Positions 46,232 through 53,298 of a stretch of 64,000 nucleotides of DNA are shown piece by piece. The DNA is from Acinetobacter soli (GTDB lineage Bacteria > Pseudomonadota > Gammaproteobacteria > Pseudomonadales > Moraxellaceae), in NCBI RefSeq assembly GCF_000760595.1, contig NZ_BBNM01000009.1:1-64000 (forward strand), read 5' to 3'. The notes under the pieces are model-generated. The model was given only the letters and a program-made list of their open reading frames with translations. It was not told where the DNA came from and did no database searches. The position numbers and the translations under genes were made by a program. Numbering within the stretch: position 1 is the stretch's first letter; the number at the start of each line of letters is the position of its first letter.

Positions 46232-47605
46232 TTAGTTCATCGGAAAATCCAGCGTAAAACATACGCCATTTTCGCTTTGATGTACGCTTGCTCGTCCATT
46301 ATGAAGCTGCATGATCGACGCGACAATGGACAGACCCAAACCACCGGAACGGCCTTGTTGATGGCGTGAAGATTCGCACTGATAAAAGCGTTCAAATACA
46401 TGCGGCAAATACTGTGCCTCAATCTGAACGCCCTGCGTCAATACGGTAATCTCGACATATGTACGCGTATCTAAAACATGCTGCTGTACTTTAACTTCTA
46501 TTTTACCGTGCTCAACGCCATGTAAAATCGCATTTTCAATCAGATTTGAGACAGCGCGCTGAAACAGTTGATGATCTGCCACAACTGAGTTGGCTTCAAG
46601 TTGTGCACTGATCTCGATGTGTTTTTCGCTGGCCATTAAATCGTAAAAGCTCAGTAAATCTTCTAAGGCATCCTGCACATTGAGCTGTTCTGTGTGCAGT
46701 TGGATTTGCTGTTGATCGGCCCGAGCCAGGAATAACATGCTGTCAATCATACGTTTTAAACGTGCATATTCTTCCAGATGAGACACCAACAGATCTTCAT
46801 AATCATGTGAAGTACGAGATTCTGAGAGTAAAATTTCGGTTTGCCCGACCAGATTGTTTAGTGGTGTGCGAAACTCATGCGCAATATTTTCAGAGAATCG
46901 ATTTAACTGCTGATACCCAGCCTCGATACGTTGCAACATATGATTGATTGCATCGGTTAAAAGTTGCACTTCACTGCTTTGATGCGCCACCTGAATCCGA
47001 TGTTGTAAAGACTGAATATCGATTTGCCGGGTTTGCTCGGTCAGCTCGCGAAGCCCTCTTAAGCCAAAGCGGCACAACAGCCAGCATAGAAAACTCACCA
47101 TCGCGACGCCAAGCAGCAAGTACTTGATCAGATCATCGCGAAATGAATATAAAATACCTAAGCGTTCCGACCACTGCTTGCCTGCAATGAGCTGATACGA
47201 AACACCATTTAGACTAAAATTTTTCCATGCCAGACGCGTTGCATTACCCGTCTGATGAACATTTAAAAAAGCAATCTGTTGGCTCGCTTGCAACTTTGGA
47301 ATTGGGATATTCAGCGGGTTGATATCGATGAGTTTTTGTTGACCCTGAATCAGAATAAATAAGTTGTCCTGATTGCCGAGCATATTTTGATAAATTTTAG
47401 GTTTGGCTACAATTTGCTGTACGTTGTCGCTGTCTTGAATCAACACCTCCAAACGTTCAATACGTGAAGCTAAAGCCTGATCTTGCTCGCGCACCAAAAT
47501 ACGGTCTATACCCAAATAGGTCAGCACGCCCACCAGACACAAAATGAGTGCACATGCCGTGGTGACCAGTAAGGTAAGCCTAAATTCGAGTGAGCGAACG
47601 TTCAT
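46232..47605 (-). CDS. Sensor histidine kinase, CusS/HprS-like
   Basis: A 457-residue membrane kinase: helix near the N-terminus, ~120-residue periplasmic sensor, second helix, HAMP-like linker, then the kinase core with H-box ENIAHEFRTPLNNL, N-box SNLIENAILHG and G-box GRSGGLGLSIVASI. Layout and length match the heavy-metal-type sensors CusS/IrlS/HprS. The ATG at 47603-47605 is one base beyond the response-regulator stop. With a hydroxyisourate-hydrolase homologue divergent from its operon, E. coli HprS (YedV) is the closest contextual parallel; the signal itself is not known. Confidence 0.85.
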   Translation of the reverse strand: MNVRSLEFRLTLLVTTACALILCLVGVLTYLGIDRILVREQDQALASRIERLEVLIQDSDNVQQIVAKPKIYQNMLGNQDNLFILIQGQQKLIDINPLNIPIPKLQASQQIAFLNVHQTGNATRLAWKNFSLNGVSYQLIAGKQWSERLGILYSFRDDLIKYLLLGVAMVSFLCWLLCRFGLRGLRELTEQTRQIDIQSLQHRIQVAHQSSEVQLLTDAINHMLQRIEAGYQQLNRFSENIAHEFRTPLNNLVGQTEILLSESRTSHDYEDLLVSHLEEYARLKRMIDSMLFLARADQQQIQLHTEQLNVQDALEDLLSFYDLMASEKHIEISAQLEANSVVADHQLFQRAVSNLIENAILHGVEHGKIEVKVQQHVLDTRTYVEITVLTQGVQIEAQYLPHVFERFYQCESSRHQQGRSGGLGLSIVASIMQLHNGRASVHQSENGVCFTLDFPMN

Positions 47606-47606
47606 T

Positions 47607-48281
47607 TTAAGGAGTCTCTTCTGAAAGCTTATAACCCAAACCACGAATGGTATGAATCAGTTTGAGGTTGCTGGCATCGTCGACCTTACTGCGTAAGCGG
47701 CGGATGGCAACGTCAATAAAATTGGTATCGGTATCGAAATTGATATGCCAGACCTCAGAGGCAATTTGCCGGCGAGACACGATTTGGTTGGCGTGCTGCA
47801 ACATAAAGCGCAGCAGTTCAAACTCTTTTTTGCTCAGATCAATCGGTTGATCTGCCCGATACGCTTTGTGCTGTAATAAATCCAGACTGAGGTCGGCTAA
47901 TTTCAGCACATTCTCGGGCTGTATGTTTTGCCGACGCAGCAAACTGCGAACCCGCGCCAGTAACTCAACATACGAAAAAGGTTTGGCCAGATAATCGTCT
48001 GCACCAAGTTCTAAGCCTTTCACGCGGTCGGGAATCTGGTCTTTAGCGGTCAAAAAAATCACCGGCACTTGCGAAAACTGACGCAAGATTGTCAAGACCG
48101 ACCAGCCATCCAGATCGGGCAGCATCACATCCAGAATCACCAAATGAAAAGACGCTTGTCTCAATCGCTCCAAAGCTTCGAGTCCAGTATGTACACATTC
48201 GGCCTGATATCCCGATTCGACAAAGCCCTGAACCAGATAGCGCGCGATTTTGACTTCATCTTCTACGACAAGAATACGCAT
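47607..48281 (-). CDS. OmpR-family response regulator, CusR/HprR-like
   Basis: A 224-residue response regulator: receiver domain with ILVVEDEVKIARYL, phospho-acceptor in LVILDVMLPDLDG and Lys in YLAKPFSY, then a winged helix ending in IHTIRGLGYKL. First gene of a two-gene operon with its kinase. ATGs lie at 48281, 48284 and 48296; the one giving MRILVVEDE is the usual family start. It is divergent from a GlcG/HbpS-type and a transthyretin-like exported gene, as E. coli hprRS is divergent from hiuH. Confidence 0.87.
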   Translation of the reverse strand: MRILVVEDEVKIARYLVQGFVESGYQAECVHTGLEALERLRQASFHLVILDVMLPDLDGWSVLTILRQFSQVPVIFLTAKDQIPDRVKGLELGADDYLAKPFSYVELLARVRSLLRRQNIQPENVLKLADLSLDLLQHKAYRADQPIDLSKKEFELLRFMLQHANQIVSRRQIASEVWHINFDTDTNFIDVAIRRLRSKVDDASNLKLIHTIRGLGYKLSEETP

Positions 48282-48303
48282 CATGCGACGTTCCATTTCT
48301 AAA

Positions 48304-48330
48304 ATGACAAGACTGTAATCCAACTGTCAT
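48304..48330. promoter_or_regulatory. Candidate response-regulator operator
   Basis: CTGTAAT (48313-48319) and CTGTCAT (48324-48330) are direct repeats 11 bp apart; the outer ATGACA (48304-48309) and TGTCAT also form an inverted repeat. It sits between the divergent regulator and exported-protein genes, where an OmpR-type regulator would control both. Confidence 0.45.
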
Positions 48331-48383
48331 GTTGCAGCTGAAGGGAATCTCTAGAATAACCACAGTATAGAGAGGGCGAATCA

Positions 48384-48869
48384 ATGAAAAAAGTGATTGC
48401 AGGGCTGACATTGGCCTTAAGTATGAGTTCTTACAGTTTTGCAGAGAATGTGCAACTGGCAAAACAATATAGTCTGGATTTAAACACCGCAGAAAAACTG
48501 GCCAGCAATGCCGAACAAGCCTGCCAGCAAATAAACAAACATCTGGCTGTGGTCGTGCTAGACCGTGGTGGGCAGCCGCTGATAATCAAACGCCATGAAA
48601 CCGTGGGGCCACATAATGCGCTGGCTGCACAGAAAAAAGCTTTTACGGCACTGTCGACCAAAACCCCGACCACAGTATTTAGTCAAAATGCCCGACAAAA
48701 TATTGAATCACAAAATCTCACGTCATTTTCAGAATTATTGCTGCTTGGAGGTGGTTTTCCGGTGCTTTATCAAAATGAAGTGGTCGGTGCGATTGGTATA
48801 GCTGGCTCTGGTGGTTCAAAGAATGATGACTGGTGTGCCGAACAGGCCATCAAAATGACTTTTAAGTAA
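48384..48869 (+). CDS. Exported GlcG/HbpS family protein
   Basis: A 161-residue protein with a signal peptide (residues 1-20, ending SSYSFA) and a GlcG/HbpS (DUF336) domain. Typical features are the LAVVVLDRGGQPLIIKRHE strand, AAQKKAFTAL, the glycine-rich LLLLGGGFPVLYQNEVVGAIG, and the closing WCAEQAIKM. Secreted HbpS-type members bind heme and feed redox signals to two-component sensors; others have no known role. It is divergent from an HprRS-like pair and 19 bp upstream of the transthyretin-like gene. Confidence 0.87.
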   Translation: MKKVIAGLTLALSMSSYSFAENVQLAKQYSLDLNTAEKLASNAEQACQQINKHLAVVVLDRGGQPLIIKRHETVGPHNALAAQKKAFTALSTKTPTTVFSQNARQNIESQNLTSFSELLLLGGGFPVLYQNEVVGAIGIAGSGGSKNDDWCAEQAIKMTFK

Positions 48870-48888
48870 AATCGAGGAGTAATTTGAA

Positions 48889-49290
48889 ATGATCAAACAA
48901 TGTGTATTTGCCGCCGGTATGACCTTAAGTGCATGGGCAATGGCAGCAGACAATCCTTTAAGCGTGCATGTACTGAACTTACAAACCGGTTTGCCATCAT
49001 CCGATGTTGCGGTGGTGCTTGAGCAAAACCAAAAAGGGCAGTGGGTTAAGCTCAATGAAAAAGTGACCAATGAAAACGGACGTATTCCGGCTTTGTATCC
49101 AGACAATAAAAAACTGGAGCAGGGAGTATACCGTGTGACCTTTAAAACTGGAGATTGGTTTAAGAAACATAACGAAAGCAGCTTCTTTCCAGAAGTACCC
49201 GTCATTTTTAATGTAGATGGTGCGGTAAAGCATTACCATATTCCACTACTTCTTAGCCCGTATGGTTACTCGACGTACCGTGGTAACTAA
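48889..49290 (+). CDS. Periplasmic transthyretin-like protein, 5-hydroxyisourate hydrolase homologue
   Basis: A 133-residue protein with a signal peptide (cleaved near AMAADN) and a HIU hydrolase/transthyretin domain. The active-site His lies in LSVHVLNLQTGLP, the Arg in NENGRI, and the second His in HYHIPLLLSPYGYSTYRG. The final tetrapeptide is YRGN instead of the near-invariant YRGS, altering one putative active-site residue. E. coli HiuH is likewise exported and divergent from HprRS. Hydroxyisourate hydrolysis is therefore likely but not certain. Confidence 0.85.
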   Translation: MIKQCVFAAGMTLSAWAMAADNPLSVHVLNLQTGLPSSDVAVVLEQNQKGQWVKLNEKVTNENGRIPALYPDNKKLEQGVYRVTFKTGDWFKKHNESSFFPEVPVIFNVDGAVKHYHIPLLLSPYGYSTYRGN

Positions 49291-49476
49291 GTACTGAAAG
49301 ATTAAATCAAATCTCGGGCAGCACATTATAAACTCGGCGTGTTGCTCGAGTTTTTTAGCTATTCAATTGATCACATTTGATCTTGTAATATGAAGCTTAC
49401 ACATCTCTGTGGAGGTACTGAACTACCTGTAGTAGAGTTTGATCAATTTTAAGATCACCAGTGAATAAACCAGACC

Positions 49477-50022
49477 ATGTTAGAGACTTCTCGATTGATT
49501 CTTAGACCATGGCAAGAATCCGATATTGCGCCGTTTATACAGATGGGCCTCGATCGCGATGTCATGCATTATTTTCCGTCTACCTTAAGTCCCGATCAGA
49601 GCCGTGACTTTATCAAAAGCATCAGATTGAAGTTTGATGAGCATCCATCATGGGGACTATGGGCAGTGGAGCTTAAACAGAATCAATCTTTTATTGGATA
49701 TATTGGTTTAAATGCTCAGCCATCACAATTTGATTTTTCACCCTGTATAGAAATCAGTTGGAGACTTGCGAAAGCCGCTTGGAGACAGGGATATGCCTTT
49801 GAAGGAGCAAAAGCCGTATTAGATTATGCGTTTGAGCAGTTAAAGCTTGAGCGAGTGGTTGCCTTTACAGCGGCTGTCAATATGCCTTCAGAAGCATTAA
49901 TGAAAAAGTTAAACATGACAAAAGTTAAAGCATTTGATCATCCTAAATTAGCAGCAGAGCATTTGCTTGCACGGCATGTGCTTTATGAGATTCGCGCTGA
50001 GGATTTTTCTAATTTAATTTAG
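49477..50022 (+). CDS. GNAT family N-acetyltransferase (RimJ/RimL-like)
   Basis: A 181-residue acetyltransferase of the RimJ/RimL-type group (Acetyltransf_3). It begins with the characteristic LETSRLILRPWQESDIAPF and includes EISWRLAKAAWRQGYAFEGA, the acetyl-CoA-binding region, then ERVVAFTAAVNMPSEALMKKL. The substrate is unknown. Its first 51 coding bases are repeated about 1.2 kb downstream (50704-50754), marking a local rearrangement. Confidence 0.88.
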   Translation: MLETSRLILRPWQESDIAPFIQMGLDRDVMHYFPSTLSPDQSRDFIKSIRLKFDEHPSWGLWAVELKQNQSFIGYIGLNAQPSQFDFSPCIEISWRLAKAAWRQGYAFEGAKAVLDYAFEQLKLERVVAFTAAVNMPSEALMKKLNMTKVKAFDHPKLAAEHLLARHVLYEIRAEDFSNLI

Positions 50023-50105
50023 GATTGTATCCAAATGTTAAACTTAATGAAATATTAAATCGTATAAGATTTTGATAAATAATAAAACTAAGTAAAGAGT
50101 TTGAA

Positions 50106-50249
50106 ATGCGTTTTACTGCAACTGGTTCAAATATTCCAAATGAACTTATAGATGCTCAAAAGCGTGGAGAGTTGCTATTTTTTTGTGGTGCAGGAGTGTC
50201 TGTTTCAGTCAATAAGCAGTTTGATAGAACTTTCAGTGCTCTGTTTTAA
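50106..50249 (+). pseudogene. 5' stub of a SIR2-like gene
   Basis: A 47-codon frame beginning MRFTATGSNIPNELIDAQKR and reaching GELLFFCGAGVSVS, after which it runs into unrelated sequence and stops. The LFFCGAGVS block is the first NAD-binding motif of SIR2-like domains, found at the N-terminus of many anti-phage defence proteins (Thoeris ThsA, DSR, SIR2-HerA types). The rest of the gene is missing and an IS3-family remnant follows directly, so this looks like a defence gene truncated by insertion and deletion. The family call rests on one motif. Confidence 0.55.
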
Positions 50250-50642
50250 TCTTAAATTGATGGCTGTATTCAAGGATGAATTGATATTTCACTCGGGCAG
50301 GCTTGCAAAGCGGCGTGAAAGCAGTGCTTTCACTTTAAGATATCCCGCTCTTCTTCAGTTTGCTTAAGCTGACTTTTAAGGCGTAGGATTTCTTTCTTTG
50401 CTTCAAGCAGTTCATGTTCATCATGATTGTTGTGTAATGGATGTACAGCTTTAAGCCATTTATAGATGCTGTGTTGTGATACACCTAAACGTTCTGCCAC
50501 AACAGTGACAGAATATCCACGTTCAGTAATTCATTTAACAGTTTCATCTTTATATTCTGGGGTATAGCGTTGTCCACTCATAATGTTCTCTCCTATGCAA
50601 AAAGAATAGACGATATTTGTCTAGGAGAGTGGTGGCAGTCCA
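50240..50642 (-). mobile_element. IS3-family insertion sequence remnant
   Basis: On the minus strand the sequence begins with an IS-like end (TGGACTGCCACC, ending at 50642). A degenerate orfA follows from ATG 50579-50581: MSGQRYTPEYKDETVK, an in-frame TGA, then VAERLGVSQHSIYKWLK and a leucine-zipper-like LLEAKKEILRLKSQL. After a frameshift the closing FASLPE is readable. About 17 codons of orfB (starting GTG 50290-50292, KYQFILEYSHQFKIK) remain before homology ends near 50240. The rest of orfB and the far end are gone. Left boundary approximate. Confidence 0.75.
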
Positions 50643-50703
50643 ATATCTAATTGAAAAGGTGTCTACAAAATCGGTGGCTATTTAGTCATCAGTAAATAAG
50701 ACC

Positions 50704-50754
50704 ATGTTAGAAACTTCTCGATTGATTCTTAGACCATGGCAAGAATCCGATATT
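50704..50754 (+). repeat. 51-bp duplicate of the acetyltransferase 5' end
   Basis: These 51 bases match 49477-49527, the first 17 codons of the acetyltransferase gene, at 50 of 51 positions. The upstream flank is also related (a CAGTRAATAA block precedes both). After 50754 the sequence switches abruptly to an AT-rich accessory segment. It marks a recombination or insertion junction. Confidence 0.85.
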
Positions 50755-50757
50755 CTA

Positions 50758-51798
50758 TTACTTTTGACTTAATAATTTAGAAACTGCAATTTGAACCTGT
50801 TGTAAATCTCTATTGTCGCCTGATTTCTCATTGACGGCAGTCGCTAGATATTGATTCAAAACGGCCAACGATTTTTGATCTATCGTACTTAGCTGAACTG
50901 ATCCATTTTCTTTAAGATTAAACGCAATAGAATGATTCAAATCTTCTTTTGTGCTTTGAGACATATTACTTTGAAGAAGACTTTGTAAATGATTCGAGTC
51001 TGTATCGGTAATGGCTAATTTAAAGAGGCTGTTCATGTAACTAAGACTTGCTTGAGAATTATTGTTGGCTGCTCTAACAACATCTTGGATAATATTAGAA
51101 TCGCTGGCTTTACTATAATTGTAGAGCAAAGTTATAGCCATATCGCTTAAATTCTGGGCCTCATTTCTACTATTAATTGATCTTAGATCAGTACTTAAAG
51201 TATCAATAACATTCTGATTAGCTGAAATTTTTGAATCTATATCTATAGAATTTAATATTTCTAGTAGATCATGACGAGCATTTGCGCTTTTTTCACCTAA
51301 CTTTGCAATATCGCTATATGTACTTGTAATATCTGGAATTAAATTCGGATTTTTTAAGTACATCAAATGATCTTTGATAATAGCCTTAAATGCGTTATCT
51401 TCGCCGCGCCAATTATATTCTTTAAATATTTCCCATAGTATTCTTGATTTTTCATCGTTAGTTAAGTTATTATTATTCATAATGTTAATATCTACTAATT
51501 TAGAAAAATCACTTAAATACTTTTGAATATTTTCCGAATTTCTAGTTAATATGGCATGTGTATCTTCCTGACGAAATGGAGCTTTATCAATAAAGTCTGT
51601 AAGGGACTGAATATACGATTTGATATTGTTATTGATATCGGAATTATTTGAATTTTGTTTTTGTTTCAATTCATTATTACTTAATCTCCCATTTTGCTGA
51701 AGTTCAGCAATTGAGTAATTCTTGGTGGGTTTAAAATATAAATATAAGGAAATAAGACTCGCCAGACACAGCACAACAACAATTATTAACTTTTTCAA
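50758..51798 (-). CDS. Hypothetical membrane-anchored or exported protein
   Basis: A ~346-residue protein with an N-terminal hydrophobic helix (KKLIIVVVLCLASLISLYLYF) and a long Asn/Ser/Asp-rich helical region. I recognise no family. GGAG lies six bases before a TTG at 51796-51798, which is the likely start; an ATG 18 bases further upstream (51814-51816) is possible but would contain that Shine-Dalgarno sequence. Very AT-rich, like its neighbour, which it follows by about 45 bp. The two are probably one transferred operon. Confidence 0.6.
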   Translation of the reverse strand: MKKLIIVVVLCLASLISLYLYFKPTKNYSIAELQQNGRLSNNELKQKQNSNNSDINNNIKSYIQSLTDFIDKAPFRQEDTHAILTRNSENIQKYLSDFSKLVDINIMNNNNLTNDEKSRILWEIFKEYNWRGEDNAFKAIIKDHLMYLKNPNLIPDITSTYSDIAKLGEKSANARHDLLEILNSIDIDSKISANQNVIDTLSTDLRSINSRNEAQNLSDMAITLLYNYSKASDSNIIQDVVRAANNNSQASLSYMNSLFKLAITDTDSNHLQSLLQSNMSQSTKEDLNHSIAFNLKENGSVQLSTIDQKSLAVLNQYLATAVNEKSGDNRDLQQVQIAVSKLLSQK

Positions 51799-51844
51799 AA
51801 TTAACTCCAGTATCATCTACTCAATGTAGATGATACTTTTTCAA

Positions 51845-52564
51845 TTAAATATAATGATTTATCCAAACAAAAGGACGGTACACATAGATAGCTTTTGCAT
51901 CCATATCACCCAAACCTTTATTCGTTACGTTATTAGATTGATACGTCAATTTTACATTGTTGTACTTCATTTTATCTGTAACATCATACCAAGATTCTGG
52001 ATTCACCGCGGTTACAACTGCAGTATGATCTACAGAATTATTTGCGCCACCTGCCACGTAATCAAAATCTAAGTATACGATATCTCCTACTCTGATTTTT
52101 GATATATCAAGAGAAGTTAGACTTCCATTAACTAATGCTGTTTTTGTAGCTTAATTTAACCTCACACCACTTGATTGTAAGGTAGTACTATTCGCCGAAT
52201 AGGAAAACATTGATTGAGCACCACGCCAAGCGATAGTCTGACAAGCATTACTCACACTGTTGCATTTATAAAAAATACTTGTGTTTTGAGTTGCTTTAAC
52301 AGCTGATGATTGAGAGATTAGGTTTTGATTTAACGTTTTCGAATTGGTGCTTCCAAGCAATCCGCCAGATATTGATTGATTGGCAAAATTGGTGCAGTTT
52401 CCCCCAACGCCTGAAACATTTATAAATGGGTTACCATTTGAAGAGTAAGCAATATTGTAATTATTTACTGCATAACTAACTGCGATAGATGGTACATAAG
52501 CTGCATTAGCCAAACTACTAATGAGGAGCAAAGTACAAATTTTTAAAATATATAATTTTTTTAT
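51845..52564 (-). pseudogene. Amidase_6-like exported protein gene with nonsense codon and lost start
   Basis: One continuous frame of 240 codons broken by a single TAA (52151-52153). Before the stop: signal-like KKLYILKICTLLLISSLANA, then AVNNYNIAYSS and GGNCTNFANQS, the Cys motif of the putative amidase domain (Amidase_6). After the stop, in the same frame: KIRVGDIVYLDF and SVDHTAVVTAV, carrying the catalytic His. Where the start should be, the codon is ATA (52562-52564); the nearest alternative is a TTG 11 codons inside the signal peptide. Two lesions point to a pseudogene, unless readthrough occurs. Confidence 0.7.
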
Positions 52565-52914
52565 GAGATATCTCTAATTTTAATATTGAGCGGGCATTAT
52601 ACATATTATCAAATTAAATCCAAAGAAAATATATTATAATTATCTCTTTTATTATTTGTTAATCATTGAATTTAAAAATATTAGATGTTAAAAAGTATTA
52701 TAAAAATTATGACTGCTATCGGGAAAATTAAAAAAAGGCTGTGTATATATTCTAATTTTGGCCTTATACCATAATGATATGCCTTCAAGTTCAACAGATA
52801 TAAAGATGAACATAATGATCAAGATATGATGATTTTAAGCGCATCAAAATTAAAGAATAATAACTAAAGCTATATCAGCAGCTTCTAATCGCTACTGTTA
52901 TCACGGATGATGAA

Positions 52915-53076
52915 ATGCAATGGTCAATAGAAAATGGTCGTGATGCTTTATTAAAGAAACTAATGGATGCACGGATAGGGCAGATCAGTGACCGACAAAG
53001 ACCATCAATTATGATGGTAGATTTTGTACTGTGCACTTTTATAGTCAAATCTTACTATAGCGTACAGTCAGTTTAA
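52915..53076 (+). other. Doubtful 53-codon frame in the gap before tRNA-Arg
   Basis: A frame from ATG 52915 to TAA 53074-53076, starting MQWSIENGRDALLKKLMDAR. The frame stays open upstream without a start codon, so it may be the tail of a decayed gene. No family recognised and no clear ribosome-binding site. The rest of 52565-53149 is AT-rich with no other supportable feature. Confidence 0.2.
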
Positions 53077-53149
53077 TCATTTACTACTTAATTGATTGTA
53101 AATAATCCTCAAGTACTCATTATCTCTATGTGCCATATTCACTGTGTAA

Positions 53150-53225
53150 TGGTACGCCCTGCGGGACTCGAACCCACGTCGGTCGCTTAGGAGGCAACTG
53201 CTCTATCCAGTTAAGCTAAGGGCGC
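53150..53225 (-). tRNA. tRNA-Arg (anticodon CCT)
   Basis: On the minus strand the sequence folds as a full cloverleaf. The seven-base acceptor stem is GCGCCCU with AGGGCGU. The D arm holds AGCTTAACTGGATAGAGC. The anticodon stem is GTTGC/GCGAC around the loop CTCCTAA (anticodon CCT). The T arm holds GGTTCGAGTCC. The 3' CCA is encoded (53150-53152). It reads AGG codons. Its 3' end borders the scarred AT-rich region at 50.7-53.1 kb, and tRNA 3' ends are common integration sites. Confidence 0.95.
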
Positions 53226-53245
53226 ATCGAGATGTGAGTATAAAC

Positions 53246-53279
53246 AAAAAAAGTTATTACCGAGGTAATAACTTTTTTA
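53246..53279. terminator. Intrinsic terminator after aroP
   Basis: Perfect 10-bp stem AAGTTATTAC / GTAATAACTT with a CGAG loop, A-run on the left and T-run on the right. It follows the aroP stop on the minus strand and could work in both directions. Confidence 0.88.
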
Positions 53280-53298
53280 ATTTCATCTATTTTGCAGC

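Noticed and set aside
52565-53149. Possible further decayed genes in the gap before tRNA-Arg
   Set aside because: Only a doubtful 53-codon frame could be found; no motif or transposase signature was convincing.
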